Assembly (NCBI GenBank): GCA_934045075.1
Contig: OW203732.1
Coordinates: 16,523,889 to 16,587,888, forward strand
Source of the DNA: Yponomeuta sedellus
Taxonomy: Eukaryota; Arthropoda; Insecta; Lepidoptera; Yponomeutidae
Length of the DNA: 64,000 nt
Reading direction: 5' to 3'
Of the stretch, positions 30,111 to 38,699 are shown piece by piece. How positions within the stretch are numbered: position 1 is the first letter of the stretch; every line of letters begins with the position of its first letter. The notes under the pieces are model-generated. The model searched no databases, was not told the origin of the DNA, and saw nothing but the letters and a program-made list of their open reading frames with translations. A program made the position numbers and the translations under genes.

Positions 30111-30840
30111 CAACATTGCGTTCATTTTTAAGCCTCTACTTGTTAGAAAAAAAGACTTCTGTCCTTATCTTGCTATAATAAACCATTGTGATTAGCATAA
30201 TAAAGATTACAAATTAAAAATGCTGATATAATTAGTCGTAAGTTATTAGCGATGTATTGAGGCGTTGAGAAATCTCAGATAAATGGATGTTTGAATGGAC
30301 GAAAGTTAAAAAAAACTTCTTGATTATGTTAATGGTCACAATATTATTACGTTACTTGCCCACTTCCTGCTTTTATCAGGATTAATGTCTTTCCTTACGA
30401 CATTAATCTATCTTATATTAAAGATCTCGAGGCAGAGTGTTTGATATTTGTGTGCATAGTAAGTTAGTTAGACCTGAGATTTCCGCACTTACGGCCGGTC
30501 TCAATAAACCACCTCTAGTTAACAATGGATCGCTATCTTTGATAAACAGTCAACCTTAATCAATCTCTTACTGCCGTTTCAATATTAAACATCATGCCAC
30601 CCTCGTCTGGATCAAAGATAGATAGCACCTCTAACTTTAGTAAGGGCGACCCTTCCTATACGGTTTATTTTTCGAATTGAATTTCATCGCGTTACGTTTT
30701 AAGATAACCATAAACATTAAATTGAAGGTCCAAATTAGTTGTGTAGAAGTATTTTCATATTAAAACGACTAAACATAAAAAATACGGCAGTGATTTTTAG
30801 TTGCCGGCGTTCTACACCGCTTCGCTACCACCGCTCTTAT
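30111..30840. other. No recognised feature
   Basis: No gene recognised. Start of a 68-codon ORF at 30739 that runs into repeat T. Confidence 0.4.
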
Positions 30841-30844
30841 TTTA

Positions 30845-30946
30845 TCTTTTATCTTATTTATGTGTATTTCGTGGGTCTGATATTTGGTCGTAGGCTAATC
30901 AATAGAGCAAAACAACGTGTGCGGGTTCAGATAGTTAATGCATAAA
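30845..30946 (+). mobile_element. Helitron-like repeat T, 3' part
   Basis: GTCTGATATTTGGTCGTAGG, CTAATCAATAGAGCAAAACA and GTGCGGGTTCAGATAGTTAA correspond to the 3' end of a lepidopteran repeat ending in CAGCTAGT; related to 41190-41356 and 61812-61930. Confidence 0.5.
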
Positions 30947-30980
30947 ATTGCTTTTGACTAGAGTTGTTATTATGTTACGT

Positions 30981-31194
30981 TATCAACCCTGTATGCCCCC
31001 ACTGCTGGGCACGGGTCTCTTCCTGCATCGCAGGCCTTATGGGCGGCTTGATAACTTCTGACAGTAAGGCCCGCCACTGTCTTACAATCCTCCACCAACC
31101 CGGACTTGGCCCCCGTGTTGGAGTATGGCCTAACCTTCCTGCGATACAGGAAGAGACCTGTGCCCTAACAGTGGGGACGTATAAAGGGTTGATA
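30981..31194. mobile_element. SINE-G in inverted arrangement
   Basis: 30981-31033 is the antisense 3' end (TATCAACCCTGTATGCCCCC, CACGGGTCTCTTCCTGCATC); 31034-31194 is sense (CCTTATGGGCGGCTTGATAA, CCTGTGCCCTAACAGTGGGG, GGTTGATA). The outer ~54 bp are inverted repeats of each other. ORFs of 85 and 78 codons on the two strands are consequences of this symmetry. Confidence 0.75.
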
Positions 31195-31340
31195 TCGATC
31201 GATAGATACATAATTATATGATGTAATATTGCAGGACCGAATTGTTTCTGTATAAAGTTTTTTTTTTATCTTGAGCAGTGCCCCTTGAATTTGAACTAAA
31301 CCCATAAATAAAATTCTTGCGGATCAATAAATATATAAAT

Positions 31341-31450
31341 AGAGAAGACTTTATTGCACAATCAGAAAAAGAATACAACCATAATTTCTTGAATCTAAGT
31401 AATGTTATACAATTGGCGGTCTTATCGCTAAGAGCGATAGCTAAGAGACG
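31341..31450 (-). mobile_element. Non-LTR 3' UTR (O/RTE type)
   Basis: AGAGAAGACTTTATTGCACA, ATACAATTGGCGGTCTTATC: in complement a GATAAGACCGCCAATTGTAT core and a GTGCAATAAAGTCTTCTC end. Confidence 0.55.
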
Positions 31451-31494
31451 TTTTTGGTTTTACAGAAAAATATAGTCATATATACAATAATCAC

Positions 31495-31736
31495 AAAGTT
31501 AAAATGGAGATGGGTGGGACACTTGGCTAGAAGGGAAGACGGCCGGTGGACCAGGGCAGTATTGGAGTGGTGGCCAAGGTAGGGAAGGAGGTTGGTAGGC
31601 AGACCACCGACACGATGGTCAGACGACACTATGGTCGTGAGGGTGGCAGGTCAGAGATCAGATTAGCACAGGACCGTGAGGAATATCGCAGTAAAAAGGG
31701 GGCCTATGCCGAGCGGTGGGTTGATGTGGGCTGATT
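31495..31736 (+). pseudogene. Non-LTR ORF2 (reverse transcriptase) C-terminal pseudogene
   Basis: One frame reads KWRWVGHLARREDGRWTRAV then LEWWPR, stop, GRRLVGRPPTRWSDD; another frame continues RLAQDREEYRSKKGAYAERW and ends VDVG stop. This order (KWRWxGHxAR, GRPPTRWxDD, AQDRxxYRSxxxAYxxRW) is the C-terminal region after the RT domain in many non-LTR ORF2 proteins. At least one stop and one frameshift: dead. Confidence 0.8.
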
Positions 31737-31835
31737 GTAGATATATACAAATTTACTTCATTTATCATCCATTCATTCATCATTAATTGCTTTTTCCAAA
31801 ATAAGCTCGAAATCGTAATTTACTAACACGAAGTT

Positions 31836-31918
31836 ATGGGCATTACCCCCTATGATAGCAGAACGTGGCGCTCTTTAGGGGAGGGCTATGTCCAGCAGTG
31901 GACTAGTATAGCCTGACG
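31836..31918 (+). mobile_element. Family F 3' end with 8-bp TSD
   Basis: ATGGGCATTACCCCCTATGA, GGCGCTCTTTAGGGGAGGGC, CAGCAGTGGACTAGTATAGC. TSD ACGAAGTT (31828-31835, 31919-31926). Confidence 0.7.
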
Positions 31919-31926
31919 ACGAAGTT

Positions 31927-33025
31927 GTAAATAAATTTAATGAATAACAAAGCCTTCATTTCCATCCAAATGAACAGTTGTTTCCGGCAGAGCTCCTTCG
32001 TTGGAATCATTAAAGAGTTAGCAGAACTAAATTCCGTGATAGGCATCACAACGTGTCGCGGCAATTGTTATAGTTTGAATTTAAGGCCAGCGCAGACGAG
32101 GGACTATCTCCCGGGTACTTTTTTGTCCGTCGATATAGATCTCTTACAAATTGTATCGAATAACGCACATGAAGGACTAAAGGTTTCCCCCCGTACCCCG
32201 TACAAAATGTCTCTCAAGTTATCGAGGACATCAAGACACCGGACTGGACAAAAGTTCGGTGTTTTCTTTTAAAACGCCTTTTCTTTTTCAACTTCATGTA
32301 AATTACATGAAGTTGAAAAAGAAAAATTATGTATTCACTCAATTACCGGGGAACGAAATGACCGCACACCGTAGGCGTTGATTTTCCCATACATATTTAT
32401 TTATTAATATATACAGATATTAGTGACACAGATTAACTGACTATAAATTGTATTGAGCTGTCGTCTACTTAGCCGAATTTTGATATATCTAGTCTTGTCT
32501 GCGTCCGAAATTTTACTACAACTTTAAGACAGATAATTTGGTTGCTTTCCGAAGTAAGAATAAAATATAATACGTTTGATAGTTTCTGAAACGGGACATT
32601 TCGATTATAATTGACAGTTGGATTATCGGTTTTAGAACTTTGAAACATATAATTATTATGTTTTATTCTTGGTTTAATGTATCTGCACCTTTATAAAGAT
32701 CACATTAACCGAATTACGTATCGTATAAAATGTTATTAGAACATATTAATTTGCGTTCTGCTTTCTTGGCGCGTGTTGCACGCGTGTAATCAATCTGTTG
32801 TTTACTTGTTTATCTTGACATTTGGTTCCTGGAACATTAATTTCACGTGCTTAGTCACCGTTTATTAATCTCTCTATAATTATATTCGTATAAACACGCA
32901 CTTTATTATTACTTGCTTTACCATCGTTATTATTTTCGGGCTTTACTTGAAAGGTACAGTGTTTTAGAGATATTTTTGTATTCCATTTACATCTGTCACT
33001 TTATTTTCTACAAACCTATCGATAC
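31927..33025. other. No confident gene
   Basis: A 110-codon plus ORF at 31940-32272 has no recognised domain; it ends at the hairpin at 32279. The rest is AT-rich. Confidence 0.35.
32279..32325. repeat. Near-perfect palindrome, 23-bp arms, 1-nt centre
   Basis: 32279-32301 (TTTTCTTTTTCAACTTCATG onward) pairs exactly with 32303-32325. Such a tight palindrome can extrude as a cruciform and is a typical product of self-primed synthesis. Confidence 0.85.
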
Positions 33026-33066
33026 GAACCCGTGCCCCAGCAGTGGGGACAAACATGGATTGATAT
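33026..33066 (+). mobile_element. SINE-G extreme 3' end
   Basis: GAACCCGTGCCCCAGCAGTG, GGGACAAACATGGATTGATA. About 41 bp. Confidence 0.6.
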
Positions 33067-33574
33067 CGTCGTTGTAGGAGTCACAAGCACATCACGCTTC
33101 ACACTATAGTTGTAAAGTTGCCTGTAACGTAAGTTTATAGTATCCACGGATGTACAAGTAGTACAACGCCATTCATTTCATCCAAAACTATGTAAAAAAA
33201 TAGAGTAAAAGCGGAATACTGCTGAAGAATGGTACAGAGAATTTCAAAGAAAGTTGCCCAGTTCCCTTCAAACAGGCATCAGATAAACAGATAGCTCCGA
33301 AGACTTCATAGCACCTAGGCATTAGTGCGTTGTAATCTCGAAACAATCAAGTGCACTAATGGCCGAGTATTAGCATTGGAAGTGATTATCTTCTATCTCT
33401 AACGCTGACGTTTTGTGGAGTTACAGTCAGTGGGCGCCCTGCAATTATTTTGTTAAAAAACTTTCAATTTTTATAAATCAAATTTCACCCATAAGCCCAC
33501 ATGCGACTACTGCTGGACTATTTAGACATAGCCTTAGCGGTGAAGGAAGAGTAGTTATTAATCTTTTTCATTAT
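33067..33574. other. No recognised feature
   Basis: No gene recognised; small ORF 33413-33643 overlaps repeat S. Confidence 0.4.
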
Positions 33575-33700
33575 AGTTTTTCGCTGCCTACGGTCCGAAG
33601 GCAGCGGCTTTCACTTTCTCTTTCATGTTACATTGTACTTTGACCTTCAGTAAACAGGATGTATTCTTTACGTGGAATTAAATTGAATTGAATTTCATTT
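33575..33700 (+). mobile_element. Dispersed repeat S
   Basis: CGCTGCCTACGGTCCGAAGG, CAGCGGCTTTCACTTTCTCT, TTACATTGTACTTTGACCTT, CAGTAAACAGGAT recur, reverse-complemented, at 42455-42565. Contains a small hairpin CGCTGCCT/AGGCAGCG. Confidence 0.5.
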
Positions 33701-34031
33701 GTTATTAGTGCAGCCGAACACAGGCCAGCAACTGGTTTATGAGGCGCTCCCTGGAGGGTTCTGCACTGACAATGAAAGAGCTTATTATAAGCAATGAGTT
33801 TCAAACTATACGTAAGACAAAGTTAATGTCTTAATCTCAAAGCAGAAAAATATCCTGTAAGAAAAATTCAAATTGAAATTATTCCATTTAGCGGAAATCT
33901 TTCACACCATTTTTCTTAAATTTAAAATACAAAAGTATTGCCATATAGTTTAACTTTCAGAAGAATAGTTACAGCTTTTGGAGTTGTGATATTAAATTTA
34001 CTAAACTCTCAAAGATACATATCTAGGTAAA

Positions 34032-34074
34032 GAACATAAATATCTAGGTATGTATATACTAGATATTTATGTTC
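34032..34074. repeat. Hairpin, 16-bp perfect arms
   Basis: GAACATAAATATCTAG (34032-34047) and CTAGATATTTATGTTC (34059-34074), 11-nt loop; arms extend with one bulge (TAAAG/CCTTTA). Low-complexity AT context. Confidence 0.65.
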
Positions 34075-34387
34075 CTTTATCTTATTAGGTATGTAAGTTG
34101 ACACTGGTTTATGTTGTATGTATATTAGTATGTAGATATTATTGCTTAACACAATTGAGATAACTGTAATTATTGTTTGTACTTTACTTGCCTTTTCCCG
34201 CTGTCTGTATAAAAATATAAACATGATGGCTGGCTGGAAGAAATTTCTATAGAAATAAGTCCGCCTTTGCTCATAATATAAGTTAACCTTGTTACTTAAG
34301 TGCTTTACTTTGTATATTTTGTGCAATAAAGTGTAACAAACAAACAAAGATAAAAAAATACATGTTATTGTTATAAGCGCTGTGGTA

Positions 34388-34510
34388 TTAGAATACCTCA
34401 GACACTCGGGTAACCTCAACAAGTTTTCCTTCACCATTAGTGAATGGTAATGACGCCTATATATTCTGTCTGAAAGAAGGTATATGCGCTGCAGTGGGAA
34501 ATTTATAACC
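34388..34510. mobile_element. SINE-E with 5' inversion
   Basis: 34388-34450 is antisense (GAATACCTCAGACACTCGGG, GTTTTCCTTCACCATTAGTG), 34451-34510 sense (TATATTCTGTCTGAAAGAAG, GCGCTGCAGTGGGAAATTTA). A 142-codon minus ORF at 34009-34437 starts in this SINE and is rejected as a gene. Confidence 0.65.
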
Positions 34511-35060
34511 TAAATATTTTTTCAATTGAAAAATCATAAAATAAAATAAATAAAATTTAAGTGCAATAAAAGTATGATTAAAAATGTAAATAATATCTTA
34601 TCTGTATTTTACAAGTTACATAAAAGTCGACTTTGTAGTTGGTTACAAAGCTAGAGAAAGAGAGAACGGAATAGTACGTATGTGTCTGTATAGTAGTCAA
34701 ACCCTTGAACATAATAATTATGACAGTTGTACTGTACCTTCCCTACGTTCGTCCGAACCAGACCATGCATTGATAAATGCACAGCACTAGATTAATAATG
34801 ACAAATGACTAAAGATATTACTAATGAACTTTCCGTTTTGATTGTGTTCGTTGCTTTGTGTAGTTGTCTACTGCCATTTGTATGATTCTAATGAGTGATT
34901 CGTTGCGGGTGAAAATTTGCTTCCGGATTTTAGATTGACTTGTTTAAGTGTTACTTTTGTTAGGTCGGTACTTATCTCAGATTTTATTAAGACACTTATG
35001 ATGAGTGATAACGTCGGCTTCTCATTCAAGTGAAAACTTTGTGGTATATTTGCGAAGTTA
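34511..35060. other. No recognised feature
   Basis: A 94-codon minus ORF at 34868-35152 overlaps SINE-E and has no domain. Confidence 0.4.
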
Positions 35061-35063
35061 TTA

Positions 35064-35232
35064 GCAATGCCATTCTCTAACTGTGAAGGAAAACGTCGTG
35101 AAGAAACGAGTGCCTGGCATAGTATACCGCTTTTAGCGCTAGAAATTGCCAATCCGCGGTGGGCACACGTGGTGTTTAAGCCTATATCTCTCTCTCTGAG
35201 AGAAGAGTTGTGGATCGTGTATATATGCTACA
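35064..35232 (+). mobile_element. SINE-E 3' half
   Basis: CATTCTCTAACTGTGAAGGA, AAACGTCGTGAAGAAACGAG, AATTGCCAATCCGCGGTGGG, CACACGTGGTGTTTAAGCC, CTCTCTCTGAGAGAAGAG. Confidence 0.7.
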
Positions 35233-35302
35233 TTGTAATCTAAAGACTTTGATAAAATACTGATTTGAACAAATCTACTCATCTGGCATAGAAGAGTGAG
35301 TT

Positions 35303-35459
35303 CATTGAAACATCTAGATACATTTCAATGCCATTGCGCACTTTCATTGAAAGCTATAACACGACGAACGTTTTCAATGCGATTGACGCATAAATGACTA
35401 CCGTGTAAATGGGTAAAGTTGTTCAACGTTCAATGCTTTACAATGGCATTGCTTCAATG
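35303..35459. repeat. Cluster of six CATTGAA/TTCAATG heptamers
   Basis: CATTGAA at 35303 and 35345; TTCAATG at 35324, 35373, 35429 and 35453; with AATGCCATTG (35327) mirrored by CAATGGCATT (35441). Could be an eroded MITE or a protein-binding cluster; nothing else supports either. Confidence 0.35.
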
Positions 35460-35522
35460 TGATTTATCCGTGTAATATTGCCAATAAACTCCTGTCAGAA
35501 TAGTATGGATACTGCGATAAAA

Positions 35523-35818
35523 GTAGGCAACTAACTGCAAAGTAGGTACTCGGGGCTGCAAGTGATGCAAATTACTTCAGCCAGATGTCGCTGCCTGTAC
35601 GTAATACAGAGAGTATTGTAAAGTGTCTCTGTTTTAAAAATCTATTTAGAGGCTAAAAAACAGAATACAGAGAGTATTGTAAAGAGGTTCGAAATTTCAC
35701 TGATGCCGGTGAGTCGCCCATTAGCTCAGTTGAAAAGAGCGCTGGCACGGAGAGCCAGAGGTCGCGGGTTCGAATTCCGGCATGGGTGGAATTTTAAGCC
35801 TCTAAATAGATTTTTAAA
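35523..35818 (+). mobile_element. SINE-A, nearly full-length sense copy with TSD
   Basis: Starts GTAGGCAACTAACTGCAAAG, body GGGGCTGCAAGTGATGCAAA, then a small internal foldback (TGTTTTAAAAATCTATTTAG at 35632) before a repeated AATACAGAGAGTATTGTAAA, the head and the short tail TCTAAATAGATTTTTAAA. TSD ACTGCGATAAAA / ACTGCTATAAAA (35511-35522, 35819-35830, one mismatch). Confidence 0.8.
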
Positions 35819-35830
35819 ACTGCTATAAAA

Positions 35831-36289
35831 TTCAAAGGTCTTCTCAATATCGTAGTGGCAATAACGCATCGATTTTCGTACCCTACAGGCTTATCCTGAC
35901 CTGCGATATATAAGTATCATATGTCACAACTTTCTTCGACATGCATTTCAATATAATATCTCGCTATTATCAGCTTCTAATAGATTTCGCCCGCACCTCG
36001 GGCGATAAGCCACCATAAAACCAGCTAACTCGATGTTAAACGCCGTTTAGCTAAATCGATTGTCTGAACGAGCTTTATAAATATTACCGAAAGATAGTGA
36101 CCAACCGTTACACGGTAACGATACGTTGGACATTATGGTCCCCGGTTCAACAAAAACCTGCAAGAATCAGAAGATCGGCCTGTTAAGTCACCATTTCCGA
36201 CTTAACCCACAATTTTCACATTTACATTCATTACATTTAGACTCTGATAAACGTTAAATACTTTTGCGGCTTTTGTAATATTTTATTGG
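35831..36289. other. No recognised feature
   Basis: Unique-looking; no ORF or repeat. Confidence 0.4.
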
Positions 36290-36669
36290 TATTCACATAC
36301 CTCAAGAGTTGAAATTGCCAATCCGCGGCAGGCATGCGTAGTAATAACCTTAGATCAAACTCTGTCTCTGAGAGAAAACCTGTGACCTGCAGTGGGACTT
36401 ACAGTCTATTTATTTTTACATGTCCAATTTTGTAAACAAAATTCTACCCTTAAACTGTGACTTTTTAGTCCAAAACTGCCATATTTCCATAAATGAAGTA
36501 ACTTGGAACACTCTTTTAGATAACACGATGCCAATTTTATAAACATAGTTCATGAATTAGCGAGAAAATGTCTAGTTTAGGCATCTAATCTCAATTTTAA
36601 GGTTAGAATCTTGTTTACTAAATTGGACAAGTAAGAATAAATACACTGTATATAGGTTACACAAAAAAG
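36290..36669 (+). mobile_element. SINE-E interrupted by MITE R
   Basis: Body to 36401 (GAAATTGCCAATCCGCGGCA, GAGAAAACCTGTGACCTGCA, GTGGGACTTA), then tail TATAGGTTAC from 36651. Removing the MITE and one TA restores GGGACTTATATAGGTTAC, the normal SINE-E tail. Confidence 0.85.
36402..36648. mobile_element. MITE R copy 2, TA target, nested in SINE-E
   Basis: 247 bp, CAGTCTATTTATTTTTACAT at the left, GTAAGAATAAATACACTG at the right, TA duplicated (36400-36401, 36649-36650). The arms pair over about 45 bp (GTCCAATTTTGTAAACAA with TTGTTTACTAAATTGGAC), with further weaker pairing inward. The host SINE gives exact ends. Tc1/mariner-type nonautonomous element. Confidence 0.9.
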
Positions 36670-37075
36670 CGATGCAGCGTGATTTTAAAAACGATTTAAA
36701 ATAAGCATGAACCTCATGTCCTCTCGCTCTAACCATAATGCGAAGAGCAAGACGACACGATGTGAATCGTTTTCTTAACGGCACAAGTTTTACGTTTTGG
36801 CAAAACTGCTATAAAGTCCTAGATTCTTGGATTAGACCTAGGTTTTGGTCGGTAATAAGAGCTAAACCTGTTCTTGAGTGGACCTATTGTGGTTATTACT
36901 TCTGTTCCTATCTCCTGCCACATAAAAGCGAGAAAATGAGCCTAGACAATGGACGTATAAAGTACGTTTATTTTCAATCAGTTTCTCGTGAACCTATCTT
37001 TAAGAGCTAGCCTTTACAGTTTACATTCAAAGCATTGTAAATAATACATTTATTGGCTTTTCTAAAGGATTTTCT
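36670..37075. other. No confident gene
   Basis: Opposed ORFs of 70 and 90 codons (36572-36784 minus, 36738-37010 plus) have no motif. Confidence 0.35.
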
Positions 37076-37210
37076 CGCTCGATGAAGAAATCATTGTGAG
37101 GAACCTGTGTCTGATGTATTCACATGTTTGAACCTATTAATCCACGGTGGATAGGCGTGGTAATAAAGCCAAATTATCTCTTTGTCTGAGAGAACCCTGG
37201 CCCTTGTATG
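37076..37210 (+). mobile_element. SINE-E 3' half, diverged
   Basis: GATGAAGAAATCATTGTGAG, GAACCTATTAATCCACGGTG, GATAGGCGTGGTAATAAAGC, TTTGTCTGAGAGAACCC. Confidence 0.6.
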
Positions 37211-37225
37211 TATGCAGTTTGTGAC

Positions 37226-37269
37226 GTAGGTAAGGATTTTTTTTATCAAAAAAAAATATCCTTACCTAC
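37226..37269. repeat. Hairpin, 12-bp arms plus T/A run
   Basis: GTAGGTAAGGAT (37226-37237) and ATCCTTACCTAC (37258-37269) enclose a T8/A9 stretch that also pairs. Confidence 0.65.
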
Positions 37270-37270
37270 C

Positions 37271-37368
37271 TGCCTGCGGTTGACTGGTAGAAAATGCTTA
37301 TGGCATTAAGTTCGCCGCATTGTACAATTTTATGGTGCAATAAAGTATTAATAATAATAATAAAAAAT
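37271..37368 (+). mobile_element. Non-LTR 3' UTR, family O
   Basis: TGCCTGCGGTTGACTGGTAG, AAAATGCTTATGGCATTAAG, TTCGCCGCATTGTACAATTT, GGTGCAATAAAGTATTAATA and a (TAA)n tail. Confidence 0.65.
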
Positions 37369-37970
37369 GGTCATGTTTGCTTGAGAATTATGAGTAGTAG
37401 AGTTTGCATAACAAACTATTGCGGATCTTAATCCGTAATAGTAACTAGACTTGAGAAAGGAATGCCGCGTCGGTTCGGGCTTAATGGAGATGATCAAAGA
37501 AGAAATATTGACGAAAAAGTTATACACAATTTCACGTAACTAGAGGCAGTGAGTCTGGCAATTTATCCCAGCACCTACAGTAACTCGGCCGGACTAGGTG
37601 CGATAAACTAGTTTGATTTACTTGCCGTTGTCTACTGTAATGCCGAGTGGATTTATTCGGAACGGGCCGCAGCGGACCGGTAGCCCTGATATTGTTAAGA
37701 GCGGCTCGGTTGTGGGCATAGTGGAGACAAGAGAGCGGTGCTAATCTACCGTTGCTTTTCAAAGCGTATTGTGGTTAAGACAAAATTAAACTTAACTAAA
37801 TAAGTCACCTCCAATCTGCAGCGAGCAAGTGTGGTGAATCGGCCCTCTCTCTAATATGATGCAGTTGTGATGACTATACTTAGTGTTATTAAAATTATTG
37901 AAGCTTCCAGTATCAATAAACTTCAATAGACAAAAGGTTACAATTGTCAATATTATTTTTTATTACAAAT
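37369..37970. other. Unassigned; GC-richer block at 37530-37760
   Basis: 37540-37760 is about half G+C (CTCGGCCGGACTAGGTGCGA, GAACGGGCCGCAGCGGACCG), unlike its flanks. A 76-codon minus ORF there has no domain. No repeat match in the window. Confidence 0.35.
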
Positions 37971-38328
37971 TAGCTGACCCAGCAAACTTTGTACCGCTTC
38001 GATGCTTGTATTTTTTTTATCTTTCTCTCCGTATGAACCATCCTCGTACTTCAAGGAATATTCTAAAAAAAGAATCGCGAAATTGGTTCAGCTGCTCTTG
38101 AGACTTGAGCTTACCAACACATTCAGTGATTCATTTTTATATTATAAACTAGCTGACCCAGCAAACTTCGTACCGCTTCGATGCTTGTATTTTTTTATCT
38201 TTCTCTCCGTATGAACTATCCTCGTACTTCAAGTTATTGTCTAAAAAAAGAATCGCGAAATCAGTTCAGCTGCTCTCGAGACTTGCGCTTATCAACAGTG
38301 ATTAATTTTTATATTATAGATTTATTGC
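37971..38328 (-). mobile_element. Two tandem Helitron-like H units, antisense
   Basis: TAGCTGACCCAGCAAACTTT at 37971 and TAGCTGACCCAGCAAACTTC at 38150 start units of 179 bp; each ends in the complement of TATAATATAAAAAT (TTTTTATATTATA). Between come TACCGCTTCGATGCTTGTAT, ATCCTCGTACTTCAAG, GTTCAGCTGCTCTCGAGACT. Reads as 5'-TC...CTAG/CTAA-3' in sense. Confidence 0.7.
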
Positions 38329-38578
38329 GTTGACTTAGTCCATTTTCCATACTTTAGTGCCCTATGTTTCAAAATTATGGTTAGATGTCTCCTCAAAAAA
38401 TGGTGAACGAATTTGAAGTCACAATCAGAGCTTCGCTAGTTAATTTAATAAGCAAAGATTGCATTATTCTCCTGCGGTTGCGGTGGCAGCTGCACCAGTG
38501 CATGGTAGGCACAAATCGTGTCTTAGCGTAAAATCGCTTCCGCATGTCGCTCCGCCTCGTTTGAGGCCAAACCCTTAC

Positions 38579-38695
38579 CTCAAGGTTATCTCCGGCGCAT
38601 TCCATGACTAAACCACCGCATACCGTCTCGTTTCTGCTATTCAACCCGACTAGTAGGCCTAGCATAATTACACTAGACATAAGGGCTTTTCGCAT
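38579..38695 (-). CDS. Candidate first coding exon of a small secreted protein
   Basis: On the minus strand ATG (38695) follows TTTCTGCTTTAG, a good 3' splice site, and the frame runs 39 codons to GAG followed by GTAAGG, a good 5' splice site (phase 0). The peptide begins MRKALMSSVIMLGLLVGLNS: basic start, hydrophobic core at residues 6-18, plausible signal peptide, then ETVCGGLVMECAGDNLE with two cysteines. The frame stays open past the donor (100 codons in all), ending at 38393. No family recognised and no partner exon found. A chance ORF remains quite possible. Confidence 0.3.
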
Positions 38696-38699
38696 CTAA

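Noticed and set aside
31940..32272. 110-codon plus-strand ORF
   Set aside because: No domain, no start context and no splice signals that I can defend; kept as unassigned sequence.
34009..34437. 142-codon minus-strand ORF, the longest in the window
   Set aside because: It starts inside an inverted SINE-E and crosses a LINE-type tail and a hairpin; the hydrophobic residues come from AT-rich codons. Not a gene.
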